Assembly: GCA_016213625.1 (NCBI GenBank)
Contig: JACQZZ010000048.1
Span: forward strand, 1-64,000
DNA: 64,000 bases
DNA from: Actinomycetota bacterium
GTDB taxonomy: Bacteria; Actinomycetota; Acidimicrobiia; Acidimicrobiales; Ilumatobacteraceae
Direction of reading: 5' to 3'
Shown: piece by piece, positions 33,771-42,600 of the stretch
Position numbering within the stretch: the stretch's first letter is position 1
How the letters are laid out: each line of letters opens with the position of its first letter
The notes under the pieces: generated by a model
Told to the model about the DNA's origin: nothing
The model's input: only the letters and a program-made list of their open reading frames with translations
Databases searched by the model: none
Made by a program: the position numbers and the translations under genes

Positions 33771-34316
33771 TCAGAGGACGGCCGGGCGACGGCGCTGCGC
33801 CAGCCCGATGAGGCGGATGGTGACGGGGTAGACGGCGATCCCGACGAGGAGGGCCAACACCTTGGTGAAGACCGAGGTGGTGGCGTCGGAACCGGATCGG
33901 TACGCGTGGACCGCCGTGAGGACGGTGGCGGGGATCGAGATCAGGTGCACGACGTGCCATGCCCTGCGGGGCAACCGGCGGCGGATGCGGGCCATGGACG
34001 GCACCACGACGATGACGAACATCCAGAACGCGACGACGCCCCAGCCGATGGCCCAACCGATGGCGCCACTGGGGATGAACAGGTCGACGAGACCGATGCC
34101 CGTGTTCGTGTCGAGGAACGAGAACAGCATGTGCAGCCCGATGAACACCAGGGTGAGGCCGCCGAGCCAGTTGTGGAGGGCGAGCCACCAGTTCGGCTTC
34201 AGGCGGTTGCCGGTGTTGCGAGCGGAGAAGAACAATCCCCACACCAACGCCGCCACGGCGAGCACGGCAGCGACGATGCCGGTCGACCGGGTGAGGTGGT
34301 ACCACCAGGAACTCAT
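33771..34316 (-). CDS. Ferric-reductase-like haem membrane protein
   Basis: 181 aa, about six hydrophobic segments, similar to the transmembrane b-type haem domain of ferric reductases. Histidines that could be haem ligands are in ALHNWLGGL, GLHMLF, WHVVHLI and AVHAYRS. It has no cytoplasmic FAD/NAD(P)H domain, so electrons must come from another source (for example the quinone pool). First gene of the three-gene FMN electron transfer operon. Confidence 0.8.
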   Translation of the reverse strand: MSSWWYHLTRSTGIVAAVLAVAALVWGLFFSARNTGNRLKPNWWLALHNWLGGLTLVFIGLHMLFSFLDTNTGIGLVDLFIPSGAIGWAIGWGVVAFWMFVIVVVPSMARIRRRLPRRAWHVVHLISIPATVLTAVHAYRSGSDATTSVFTKVLALLVGIAVYPVTIRLIGLAQRRRPAVL

Positions 34317-34373
34317 GGATCACATGCTGACGGACCTGGTTGAAGTGCGTGTCGCGGAAAGGTGAGAGTTCTG

Positions 34374-36524
34374 TTAGAGCACCAGCCGGTTCGCTGCGGC
34401 CTCGATCTCGTCCTCGCTGAGCAGCACGAGCTTGGCGGCGTCACCCAGCGGAATGAAGCTGTCCTTGCTCGTCACCCGCGCCATCCGGCCCGTGTACCCG
34501 GCATCGACGAGCACCGAGAGCACGCCTTCTGCCACTCCGCCCGAGCGACGTGTCTCGTCGACCACCAGGGTGCGTCCGGTGGCAGTGGCTTCCCGGACGA
34601 TGTCGTCCACCGGCAGCGGGCTCACCCAGCGCAGGTCGACCACTCGGGCGAAGATACCCCGCGCCTGCAGCCGGCGAGCCACTCGCAACGACATCAGCAA
34701 CCCGTTGCCGAAGGTGAGGATGGTGAGGTGGGCGCCGTCGCCGTAGGTGCGCGCCCGACCGATGGGCACGTGCACCAGCGGATCCGGCGCTGCCAACCAG
34801 AGCTTGTCGCCCGGCTCGAACAGGTCGGCGGTGTGATACCTGGCGATCGGCTCGACGAACACCCCCACCGTGCCGTCGACGTGCGCGGCGGCCACCATGG
34901 TGCGCAACATCGCCGCGGCGTCGTCGGGACGAGCGGGCACACCCACCACCACCCCCGGCAGGTCGCGCAGCACCGTCAGCGAGTCGTCGTTGTGGAAGTG
35001 CCCGCCGAATCCCTCCTGGTACCCCAGGCCGGCGATGCGGACGACCATTCCGTTGCGGTACTGGCCGTTGGAGAAGAACGACAACGTGGCGGCCTCGCCA
35101 CGCAGTTGGTCTTCCGCATTGTGCAGATACGCCAGGTACTCGATCTCGGCGATCGGCAGGAAACCGCTGACGGCGGCGCCGATGGCCAGGCCGAGAATCG
35201 CCGTTTCGTCGAGCAGGGTGTCGAACACCCGGGCGGCGCCGGCCTGGGCCAGCAACCCCTTGGTGACGCCGTACACGCCACCTTTGGCGGCCACGTCCTC
35301 GCCGAAGACGATGACGTCGGGGCGTTCGCGCAACAGGTCGGCGAGCGTGCTGTTCACGGCTTGCGCGAGGGTCAGGGGCGTCGATGCAGCGGTGGGGTCG
35401 GGCGTGACGCGCAGGGCCACCCGCGCCACATCGTCGGGCCGGCGAGGAGCCAGCGGCGCCATGACCTCGTCGGCGGTGGCCAACTGCGGCCGCTCGGCCA
35501 CCCGACCGGCGGTGCGGTAGACCAGGTCGCGCAGTTCGTCGTGGCGAGCCACCAGCTGATCCACGGTGCGACCGGCGGCCACCAGCCACGCGGCGGTGGC
35601 GGCGATGGGGTCCAACGCAGCATCGGCGCGGATCTCCGCGGCCGTGCGGTAGGCAGCCTCCACGTCGGTGCCGGCGTGTCCGCCGTACCGAACCGTGCGC
35701 AGGTGCAGGAACACCGGCCGTCGCTGGGTGCGCACCCAGTCGCCCAGTTCCTCGGTGAGGCGCAACACTCCCGCCGGGTCGGTGCCATCGATCGCCTCGT
35801 AGCGCAGCCCCGGCCGGTCGCCGTACGCCGACCTGATCCAGCCACCGGGCGTGCGCACGCTGATGCCGAGACCGTTGTCCTCGCAGAGGAAGAGCAGCGG
35901 CAACGGCAACCGTTGATGTGCACAGTGCAGCGCCGTGTTCACGGCACCGGTGGCCACCGAGTGGTTGGCCGACGCGTCGCCGAACGAGCACACCACGGCG
36001 GCGTCCTCCGGCCACGGCGATGGCACGCCGAGGCGCGCTGCACGGCCGATGGCGAACGCAACTCCGACGGCGCGGGGCAGGTGCGACGCGATGGTGGAGG
36101 TCTGTGGAATGACCGCCAGGTCGTGACGCCCGAACACCTTGTGGCGACCGCCGGAGATCGGCTCATCGGACGCAGCCACCACGCCGGCCAGGATGTCGCC
36201 GACGCCGTCGAGCCCTGCGCGGGCGAGGTAGAAGCCGCCGCTGCGGTAGTGCAGCAGTGCCGGGTCGGTGCGGCGGAGGCCCATCGCCACCGCGGCGTTG
36301 CTCTCGTGACCCGACGAACCGATGGTGTAATACCCCTTGCCCTGGCCACGCAGCCAGCGGGCCGCGAGATCGGAGTGACGGCTCGCCACCTGCACGTCGA
36401 AGAGCTCGGACATCGTCGCCACCGCCGGCGGGGGCGGGTTGGTGGGCGCAGGCGGCGCGACGCGGAGTGCGTCGAGGGCGGCGAGGAGCTGCGCTTCCAG
36501 CGCAGGACGGTCGGCGGGCGGCAC
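34374..36524 (-). CDS. Fused E1 alpha-beta of a 2-oxoacid dehydrogenase
   Basis: 716 aa. The N-terminal half is an E1 alpha-type thiamine diphosphate domain (SSGHESNAAVA, pyrophosphate/Mg motif GDASANHSVATGAVNTA); the C-terminal half, from about 400, is E1 beta-type (FGEDVAAKGGVYGVTKGL, IAEIEYLAY). Fused E1 proteins are known in some branched-chain or 2-oxoacid dehydrogenases. No E2 or E3 genes are near, so the partner complex is elsewhere. GTG 36524 start; CACACT ends 7 nt upstream. It decarboxylates a 2-oxoacid; specificity unclear. Confidence 0.88.
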   Translation of the reverse strand: MPPADRPALEAQLLAALDALRVAPPAPTNPPPPAVATMSELFDVQVASRHSDLAARWLRGQGKGYYTIGSSGHESNAAVAMGLRRTDPALLHYRSGGFYLARAGLDGVGDILAGVVAASDEPISGGRHKVFGRHDLAVIPQTSTIASHLPRAVGVAFAIGRAARLGVPSPWPEDAAVVCSFGDASANHSVATGAVNTALHCAHQRLPLPLLFLCEDNGLGISVRTPGGWIRSAYGDRPGLRYEAIDGTDPAGVLRLTEELGDWVRTQRRPVFLHLRTVRYGGHAGTDVEAAYRTAAEIRADAALDPIAATAAWLVAAGRTVDQLVARHDELRDLVYRTAGRVAERPQLATADEVMAPLAPRRPDDVARVALRVTPDPTAASTPLTLAQAVNSTLADLLRERPDVIVFGEDVAAKGGVYGVTKGLLAQAGAARVFDTLLDETAILGLAIGAAVSGFLPIAEIEYLAYLHNAEDQLRGEAATLSFFSNGQYRNGMVVRIAGLGYQEGFGGHFHNDDSLTVLRDLPGVVVGVPARPDDAAAMLRTMVAAAHVDGTVGVFVEPIARYHTADLFEPGDKLWLAAPDPLVHVPIGRARTYGDGAHLTILTFGNGLLMSLRVARRLQARGIFARVVDLRWVSPLPVDDIVREATATGRTLVVDETRRSGGVAEGVLSVLVDAGYTGRMARVTSKDSFIPLGDAAKLVLLSEDEIEAAANRLVL

Positions 36525-36555
36525 GCTGTTCAGTGTGGCAGACCGCCACAGGGCG

Positions 36556-37065
36556 TCACACGTCGATGCGGTAGCGCACCACGAGCGGATCGCCGCTGCG
36601 CTGGATGACCGCTCGGTAGCGGTTGACGAGCGTGCGCATGCCGGTGTTCTCGCGCAGCACGTCGGCGATGATGCGCCGCACTCCCCGCTTGCGGGCGAGC
36701 GCGAGCAGCGAGTCCATCAGGCGAGTGCCCACGCCCATGCCCTGGTACGCGTCGATCACCGTGACCGACAGCTCCGGCGGTCCCTCGGGGCTGGCCATCC
36801 ACCGGGCGACGCCGATCGGCTTGCCATCGGGATGGTCGGGGCGCGCCAGCGCCGCATCGAAGGCCACGACCGCTGCGTTGCGGAAGCCGTCGACGTCGGC
36901 GAGTCGCTCACGCACGTTCTCCGGCAGCTCGCGCACCGCGGTGAAGAAGCGGAGATGGCGCGACTCGGCCGACAGCTCTTGGAAGGCTTCGTCGAAGTAC
37001 CGCTCGAAGTCTCCGGGCACCGCTTCGCGGGTGACGATGGCAGGGATGTGGTCGATGGGCTCCAT
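36556..37065 (-). CDS. GNAT family acetyltransferase
   Basis: 169 aa with a single GNAT fold. It shows VTREAVPGDFERYFD at the start and the acetyl-CoA loop GMGVGTRLMDSLLALARKRGV. The segment ESRHLRFF near residue 35 resembles GNAT domains fused to acyl-CoA synthetases (Pat-type protein acetyltransferases). ATG 37065 is chosen; a GTG at 37104 is the alternative and neither has a clear Shine-Dalgarno. Substrate unknown. Confidence 0.8.
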   Translation of the reverse strand: MEPIDHIPAIVTREAVPGDFERYFDEAFQELSAESRHLRFFTAVRELPENVRERLADVDGFRNAAVVAFDAALARPDHPDGKPIGVARWMASPEGPPELSVTVIDAYQGMGVGTRLMDSLLALARKRGVRRIIADVLRENTGMRTLVNRYRAVIQRSGDPLVVRYRIDV

Positions 37066-37185
37066 GATGCCCGACCGCCGATCGCTCGGGGCGGGGTGCG
37101 ACACACGCCACCCCGGTCACCCGTCACAGCACCGGGCCGCCCGGCAGAATCTGGCATCCAGGGGAATAAACGTTGCGACTCCAAC

Positions 37186-37191
37186 TATTGT
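37186..37191 (+). promoter_or_regulatory. Predicted -10 element of PPOX-like gene
   Basis: TATTGT ends 8 nt before ATG 37200; no Shine-Dalgarno sequence in between. Confidence 0.4.
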
Positions 37192-37199
37192 GTTCCTCC

Positions 37200-37592
37200 A
37201 TGACCATTCCCCCCTCCCACATCGACCTGCTCTCCTCCACCGCACTCGCCCACGTGGCCACCATCGGTCCCGACGGCGCCCCCCAGAACAACCCGGTGTG
37301 GTTCGGCTGGGACGGCACCCACGTGCTGTTCAGCCAGACCACCGGTCGCCAGAAGTACCGCAACCTCCAGAAGTCGCCCGCCGTTGCCCTGTCGATCGTC
37401 GACAACGCCAACCCGTACCGCTACCTCGAGGTGCGCGGCACCGTGGCCGAGATCGTCGACGATCCCGACAACGCGTTCATCAACTCGATGGCCAAGAAGT
37501 ACATGGGCGAGGACGTCTACCCGTGGCACCAGCCCGGCGACCACCGCGTCGTCGTCAAGGTGCTGCCGGCGAAGACCACCCAGATGGGCTGA
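37200..37592 (+). CDS. PPOX-class F420-dependent enzyme
   Basis: 130 aa, split beta-barrel flavin/F420-binding fold of the pyridoxamine phosphate oxidase superfamily. It has the N-terminal HVATIGPDGAPQNNPVWFGW, RQKYRNLQKSP and the acidic RGTVAEIVDDPD loop, as in F420-dependent actinobacterial proteins. It probably binds F420 rather than FMN, but this needs the structure. Stop codon TGA directly abuts the convergent stop of the next gene (TGATCA). Confidence 0.82.
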   Translation: MTIPPSHIDLLSSTALAHVATIGPDGAPQNNPVWFGWDGTHVLFSQTTGRQKYRNLQKSPAVALSIVDNANPYRYLEVRGTVAEIVDDPDNAFINSMAKKYMGEDVYPWHQPGDHRVVVKVLPAKTTQMG

Positions 37593-38834
37593 TCACCGTC
37601 GCTCGGTCGCCTCGACCGAGCGGAGATCGAAGCCGGCCGTCTGCCGGTACGTCGCCGCGATGCCTTCCAACTCGCCGGGCGCGAACACGTCGGCGACATC
37701 GTCGAAGCCCCCGGGGGCTCGATCCTCCGCGAGATCGAGCACCCGCTCGGGCCCGTGCTGGCGGTTCGACCGCACGATCTGCGCCGTCTTCGGACGGCGA
37801 TCGTCGTCGTACCGCAGCAGTGCGTCCTCCACTCCGCCCGTCGACAACTCATCGGCGAGCGTCAACGCATCGATGATCGCCTGCGACGCACCGTTCGACC
37901 CGATGGGGTACATCGGGTGCGCGGCGTCGCCGAGCAGGGTGACCCGGCCGTGTGTCCATCGGGGCAGCGGGTCGCGATCCACCATCGGGAACTCGAACGT
38001 GGCCTCCGCCGCGCGGCACATGGCCGGAATGTCCAGCCAGTCGAACACCCAGTCGTCGAACCGGGGAAGGAAGTCGGCCAGGTCACCTCGACGGTTCCAG
38101 TCCTCGCGCTGGGCCAACCCGACGTCGGTGCGGTCGAGTTCGGCGATCCAGTTCACCGTCACCTTGCCGTCGTCACCCACCTCGGTGAGCGGGTAGGCGA
38201 CGAACTTGTGCGGCCGGTGGCCCGCCATGAACATCGACCGCCCCGTGAGGAACGGCTGCCAACGAGTGACCGCCCGCCAGAGCACGTTGCCCGACCACTG
38301 CGGCAGTCCTTCGTCGGGATGGAACGCGGATCGCACGGTGGAGTGAATGCCGTCGGCACCGACCAACACGTCGGCCTCGTCGGTCACTGCGGTGTCGGTG
38401 CGCCGGTCCACGAGTTCCACCCGCACCCGACGTCCGTCGTCGACGAAGGAGCGCAACGCGTGCCCGGTGCGCACGGCGTCGTCACCCAGCCGACGGCGGG
38501 TCTCGGCGAGCAGCGCCATGTGGAACTGCCCGCGATGCACCGACAACTGCGGCACCGGGTAACCCGCGGCCAGGCCCCGCGGCTCGCGCCAGATGAGTTG
38601 ACCATGGCGATTGAAGAAGCACAGCTCGGCGGTGGCCACACCGAGCGGCAGCAGTTGGTCCATCAGGTCCAGACGGTGCAGTTGCGCCATCGCGTGCGGC
38701 AGCACGTTGATGCCCACGCCGAGCGGCTGCAGTTCGGTGACCGCCTCGTACACCTGCACGTCGATCCCCTTGGCGTGCAGCGCCATCGCGGCGGTGAGCC
38801 CTCCGATGCCGCCCCCTGCGATGACCACTCTCAT
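37593..38834 (-). CDS. FAD-dependent monooxygenase (PHBH/PhzS-like)
   Basis: Group A flavoprotein monooxygenase, 413 aa. FAD fold GGGIGGLTAAMAL at the N-terminus, DG motif LVGADGIHSTVR and GDAAHPMYPIGSNGAS at about 290. It hydroxylates or oxidises an aromatic or similar substrate using NAD(P)H and O2. TACGAT (38841-38846) lies 6 nt before ATG 38834, so the mRNA is probably leaderless. It is divergent from an MFS transporter gene, which might move its substrate or product; speculative. Confidence 0.88.
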   Translation of the reverse strand: MRVVIAGGGIGGLTAAMALHAKGIDVQVYEAVTELQPLGVGINVLPHAMAQLHRLDLMDQLLPLGVATAELCFFNRHGQLIWREPRGLAAGYPVPQLSVHRGQFHMALLAETRRRLGDDAVRTGHALRSFVDDGRRVRVELVDRRTDTAVTDEADVLVGADGIHSTVRSAFHPDEGLPQWSGNVLWRAVTRWQPFLTGRSMFMAGHRPHKFVAYPLTEVGDDGKVTVNWIAELDRTDVGLAQREDWNRRGDLADFLPRFDDWVFDWLDIPAMCRAAEATFEFPMVDRDPLPRWTHGRVTLLGDAAHPMYPIGSNGASQAIIDALTLADELSTGGVEDALLRYDDDRRPKTAQIVRSNRQHGPERVLDLAEDRAPGGFDDVADVFAPGELEGIAATYRQTAGFDLRSVEATERR

Positions 38835-38840
38835 GTGGCG

Positions 38841-38846
38841 ATCGTA
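38841..38846 (-). promoter_or_regulatory. Predicted -10 element of the FAD monooxygenase
   Basis: TACGAT on the minus strand, 6 nt before ATG 38834, no Shine-Dalgarno. Confidence 0.5.
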
Positions 38847-38909
38847 GAACGCGTCGATGCCGTGGAGGACACCTCGGGAATCGACCGGAGCGAAGCGGCC
38901 CTGCCCCCG

Positions 38910-38915
38910 TAGGGT
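38910..38915 (+). promoter_or_regulatory. Predicted -10 element of the MFS transporter
   Basis: TAGGGT ends 8 nt before GTG 38924, no Shine-Dalgarno. It forms a compact divergent promoter region of 89 bp with the monooxygenase promoter. Confidence 0.45.
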
Positions 38916-38923
38916 GGCTGCTC

Positions 38924-40174
38924 GTGGCAGTGACGGAACCAGCGACCGGGCTCGAGAACTCGGAGGCCCGACCGAAGGGCGTGGCCACCGGGCGCGAGTT
39001 CATCGCCCTGGTCACCGCACTGATGGCGACGTCGGCCCTCGGCATCGATCTGATGCTGCCCGCGTTCCCCGACATGCGCGAACAGTTCGGCATGCCCGCC
39101 GACAGCACGCAGGTGACGTGGATCGTCACCGCCTACTTCCTGGGCATGGCGGCCGGGCCATGGATGTACGGACCGGCATCCGATCGTTTCGGCCGGCGAA
39201 CGCCGCTGCTGGCCGGGCTGGCGCTGTACGCCGTGGCCGCCACGACTGCGGCGCTGGCGCCCACCTGGGAACTCATCGTCATCTCCCGCTTCGTGTGGGG
39301 CCTCGGTGCGGCCGGTCCACGATCGCTGAGCGTGGCCATGATCCGCGACCGCCACGAGGGCGACACCATGGCCCGCCTGATGTCGATGATCATGGCCGTC
39401 TTCCTGCTGGTGCCCATCGCCGCCCCAGGCGTGGGCGCCAGCCTCATCGCGATCTTCCCATGGCGCGTGGTGTTCTGGTTCCCGGCCCTTGCGGCCGTGG
39501 TGCTGATGGTGTGGTCGCGTCGACTCCCGGAGACCCTGGATGTCGACAAGCGGCGGCCGTTCACCTGGCGATCGGTCGCCGATGCGGGAAAGGAAGTGAT
39601 CACGCATCGTCAGACCATGGGGCTCACCATCGCGATGACGTTCCTGTTCGGCATCATGACGGTGTACCTCGCCGGGTCCGAGATCATCCTCGGCGACGTG
39701 TACGGCTACAGCAGCTGGTTCCCCGTGTTCTTCGCGGGGGTGGCCGTGCTGCTGGCCATCAACTCGCTGAACAACGCCCGCATGGTGCAGCGGCTCGGCG
39801 TCACACGGCTCCTGCGCCGCACCACCCTCATCGGCATGGCGGCTGCGGGGGCACTGTTCGGTGTGTCGTTCCTGCACGACGGGGTGCCGGACTTCTGGCT
39901 GTTCACACTGTTCGTGTGCCTGGTGATTCCTGCGGTGCAGGGCCTCTCGCCCAACTGCAACGCGGCAGCGATGACGCCGCTCCCCCACGTGGCCGGCACC
40001 GCGTCGGCCATCATCGCCACCATCACGTCGGCCGGTGGCGCGATCCTCGGCGCGGTCGCGAGCGGCGCATTCGACGGCACCGTGCATCCGTTCGCGACGT
40101 ACATCCTCGGCTACCTCGCGGTGGCGACCGTGCTCATCTGGTGGGCCACCGCTCGAGGGCGCTCATCGCACTGA
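38924..40174 (+). CDS. MFS exporter, DHA1/Bcr-CflA type
   Basis: 416 aa, twelve predicted membrane segments. Motif A-type region GPASDRFGRRTPLL follows the second segment. The N-terminal segment ALGIDLMLPAFPDMREQFG is typical of the Bcr/CflA drug-exporter group. GTG 38924 start. It is convergent with the toxin gene (14 bp between stops). Likely a proton-driven exporter of small molecules; substrate unknown. Confidence 0.87.
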   Translation: MAVTEPATGLENSEARPKGVATGREFIALVTALMATSALGIDLMLPAFPDMREQFGMPADSTQVTWIVTAYFLGMAAGPWMYGPASDRFGRRTPLLAGLALYAVAATTAALAPTWELIVISRFVWGLGAAGPRSLSVAMIRDRHEGDTMARLMSMIMAVFLLVPIAAPGVGASLIAIFPWRVVFWFPALAAVVLMVWSRRLPETLDVDKRRPFTWRSVADAGKEVITHRQTMGLTIAMTFLFGIMTVYLAGSEIILGDVYGYSSWFPVFFAGVAVLLAINSLNNARMVQRLGVTRLLRRTTLIGMAAAGALFGVSFLHDGVPDFWLFTLFVCLVIPAVQGLSPNCNAAAMTPLPHVAGTASAIIATITSAGGAILGAVASGAFDGTVHPFATYILGYLAVATVLIWWATARGRSSH

Positions 40175-40187
40175 CCGCACCGGCGCG

Positions 40188-40901
40188 TCATCGTCGCCGG
40201 GAGCGCTCCGACAGTTGTTGCACCGATGGCTCGCCCGGACCATGCCAGGAGAACCGGAAGCGGGCACCGCGACGAACGTGGTTCACGGTGGCGGGACGAA
40301 AGCACGCGACCGCCTCACCGCCGGGATGTCGAACGGCCGGGTACACCACCCCCAGCGAGCCCGACTCGACCAGGTCGAGCGCCAGCGCCTGACTGCGCTC
40401 GTACGACGCAGGATGCAGACAAGCACGTGCTCGCCGATCGCCGGTGCCGCGCAGGTCGTGGAAGTGGCCGTGCAGATCGGAGAGGAAGTCGGCGTAGTCG
40501 AGCTGCAGGTCGAACCAGCCGGTCTCGTGCAGTTCCACACTGCGGTGAAACGCCACTTCGGCGATGGACGTGGCGACATCGCGCCCGGCGTACCATGCGC
40601 CGCGGTGCGGACCGTTGAAGCGGGACCCCTGAGGCTGCGGGTAGCAGAACGCGGCGTTGACGACCTCCCACTCCGGAACGCCGAAGACGAGTTCGTCGGC
40701 ATGGATGCCACTGGGCACTGCCCCCTGCTGCACCAGCACTCGGCGGCTGGTGGCCTGCGCGAGCGCGGTGAGCAACGCGACGTCGTCACCCTGCGCCAGT
40801 GATGCGAGCACCGGCGTGGCCGAGTGTGCGTAGGCATCGGGGATGAGGCGATGTGTGTCGTCCCATCGCAGTTCGGCCAACGGTGGCCACGAACGGCTCA
40901 T
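40188..40901 (-). CDS. RES-domain toxin
   Basis: 237 aa. RES domain residues are visible: Arg in GSRFNGPHRGAWYAG, Glu in SIAEVAFHR and the later GSLGVVYPAVRHPGG. RES toxins modify or degrade NAD+. It is encoded directly after an Xre/MbcA-type antitoxin with a 4-bp ATGA overlap, the usual order of this toxin-antitoxin family. ATG 40901 start. The RES part occupies about residues 80-215, with a 75-residue N-terminal part that could be a family-specific extension. Confidence 0.88.
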   Translation of the reverse strand: MSRSWPPLAELRWDDTHRLIPDAYAHSATPVLASLAQGDDVALLTALAQATSRRVLVQQGAVPSGIHADELVFGVPEWEVVNAAFCYPQPQGSRFNGPHRGAWYAGRDVATSIAEVAFHRSVELHETGWFDLQLDYADFLSDLHGHFHDLRGTGDRRARACLHPASYERSQALALDLVESGSLGVVYPAVRHPGGEAVACFRPATVNHVRRGARFRFSWHGPGEPSVQQLSERSRRR

Positions 40902-41341
40902 GCGCCGCCGCGTCGGGCGTCGAGCAACGACCGCACGTGGTCCATCGCGGTGATGCCGCCGGCGAGCAGGATGTCGAGCGGGCGCTGCCCGCCGAACAGC
41001 ACATTGGTGTTGGTGCGGGTGACCCACTGGTCGGCGAGGGGACTGTTCGGGTACAGCACGTGGAGCGCCGAGTAGATGCCCAGCAGGTACGACACCCGTG
41101 TCAACCGATCGACGCCCAGGTCGCGCGGTGGGCGCTTCACCCACGCGTGCCAGGTGCTGGGCGGCACGCCACCGAGCAGTGTGCAGAGTTGTTCGATGGT
41201 GAGCCCCCACGCCTGCGCGAGCGAACCCATGCTGCGCACCGCCGCGCCGGACAACCGCACCCGCTCGGCGGGGCGCTGCAGATCCACCCACGGCGAGTGC
41301 TCGAAGCGACTCACCGGGTACCGCACTGCTGCGAGGGTCAT
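40898..41341 (-). CDS. Antitoxin, Xre/MbcA/ParS type
   Basis: 147 aa. An N-terminal DNA-binding part (SLAQAWGLTIEQLCTLLGGVPPSTWHAW) is followed by the toxin-binding domain with the typical LLGIYSALHVLYPN and FGGQRPLDILLAGGI. ATG 41341 has AAGGAG about 7 nt upstream. It precedes and overlaps the RES toxin by 4 bp. It probably represses its own promoter through the inverted repeats at 41367-41393. Confidence 0.9.
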   Translation of the reverse strand: MTLAAVRYPVSRFEHSPWVDLQRPAERVRLSGAAVRSMGSLAQAWGLTIEQLCTLLGGVPPSTWHAWVKRPPRDLGVDRLTRVSYLLGIYSALHVLYPNSPLADQWVTRTNTNVLFGGQRPLDILLAGGITAMDHVRSLLDARRGGA

Positions 41342-41366
41342 GGAAGGCTCCTTCCCGTGGTCGATT

Positions 41367-41393
41367 TCTGGAGACAGTGTACTCCAGATCTGG
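41367..41393. promoter_or_regulatory. Candidate autoregulatory operator of the RES/Xre pair
   Basis: TCTGGAG (41367-41373) and CTCCAGA (41382-41388) form an inverted repeat with an 8-bp spacer, and the perfect palindrome CCAGATCTGG (41384-41393) overlaps the second arm. They lie 26-52 nt upstream of the antitoxin ATG. On the minus strand a TACACT hexamer (a possible -10) lies in the spacer, so binding would block transcription. Operator role is inferred. Confidence 0.5.
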
Positions 41394-41469
41394 ATCATTG
41401 CGATCGGCCGCGCCGAACGGGGACGTACGCCCCTAGCCCCACCACCCACCAACGGCGCATGGTGAAGTC

Positions 41470-42600
41470 GTGAACCACCCCGATCTCGCGGGCGTGGACG
41501 CCCTTCGCGGCCGCAGCCTGCTCACCACCCACGACTGGCCCATCCACGACCTGGCGGCGTTGCTCGACGCGGCGGCTCGGCTCGAAACGCTCGACCGCGC
41601 CGGCGCCGACCTCACCTGGCTCCGGGGAGAGCTCGCCTACGCGATGTTCTTCGACAACTCCACTCGCACGAAGTCGGCGTGGGCCGGCGCGGCGGCGAGG
41701 CTGGGTATGCATCCGGTCATCGTCGACGGCACGTCCACCCAGGTGTCACACGGCGAGACCGCCGAGGAGACCGGTGCCATGCTCGGGATGAACGCCCACG
41801 CCCTGGGCGTGCGCCACGACCTGATCCTGGGCGAGGGCAACGCGTTCATGCGCGACGTGCAGCGGGGCATCGACCAGTACCGGGCCGCCACGGGCGACGA
41901 GCGGGTGGTGCCGGTCGTGAACCTGCAGTGCGACGTCGACCACCCCACCCAGTCGCTGGCCGACCTGCTGTGGCTGCGCGAGCACTTCGGTGGTGATGTC
42001 GCGGGTCGGCGCATCACGATGAGTTGGGCCTACTCGCCGAGCTACGCGAAGCCGTTGTCGGTGCCCCAGGGAGTGGTGTCGCTCCTCACCCGTTTCGGTG
42101 CTCACGTCACGCTGGCGCATCCCCCCGGCTACGAGTTGCTGCCCGAGCCGATGGCGTGGGCCGCGGAGGGCGCGGCCGCCTCGGGAGGCTCGTTCCGTGT
42201 GACGCACGACATGGACGACGCGTTCGCCCATGCCGAGGCCGTGTACCCCAAGTCGTGGGGGCCACATGCACTGATGCTGCAGCGCGTGCAGGCCAATCGG
42301 GCAGGTGACAGCGCGGCGATGAAGGACATCGAACAGCGTGCACTGGCCCACAACGCGCAGTACCGCGACTGGATCTGCGACGAACGACGGATGGCCCTCA
42401 CCGATGACGCGCTCTACCTGCACTGCCTGCCGGCCGACATCGGTGCCGAGGTGAGCCCCGGGGTGATGGACCGATTCCGTGTGGACGTCGCCCGCGAAGC
42501 CAACAAGAAGGTCTACGTGGTGATGGCGCTGCTCGCCGCGGCGAAAGTGCCCGATCTGGCCCGTGTGCTGCACCACACCCCACTGGGAGGTACCCCGTGA
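41470..42600 (+). CDS. ygeW: Knotted carbamoyltransferase, YgeW type
   Basis: 376 aa, aspartate/ornithine carbamoyltransferase superfamily. The carbamoyl-phosphate motif is STRT (64-67, in FFDNSTRTKS) and the HCLP motif is LHCLPADIG. The segments NLQCDVDHPTQSLADLLWLR and WAYSPSYAKPLSVPQG closely match my memory of E. coli YgeW, which uses a different amino substrate from ornithine. It may run in the phosphorolytic direction to give carbamoyl phosphate. GTG 41470 start, with CATGGT 6 nt upstream and no Shine-Dalgarno. It overlaps the next gene by 4 bp (GTGA). Confidence 0.9.
   Translation: MNHPDLAGVDALRGRSLLTTHDWPIHDLAALLDAAARLETLDRAGADLTWLRGELAYAMFFDNSTRTKSAWAGAAARLGMHPVIVDGTSTQVSHGETAEETGAMLGMNAHALGVRHDLILGEGNAFMRDVQRGIDQYRAATGDERVVPVVNLQCDVDHPTQSLADLLWLREHFGGDVAGRRITMSWAYSPSYAKPLSVPQGVVSLLTRFGAHVTLAHPPGYELLPEPMAWAAEGAAASGGSFRVTHDMDDAFAHAEAVYPKSWGPHALMLQRVQANRAGDSAAMKDIEQRALAHNAQYRDWICDERRMALTDDALYLHCLPADIGAEVSPGVMDRFRVDVAREANKKVYVVMALLAAAKVPDLARVLHHTPLGGTP

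Noticed and set aside
37590-37595. TGATCA palindrome at the PPOX/monooxygenase junction
   Set aside because: It is just two convergent stop codons touching; six bases is too short for an operator claim.
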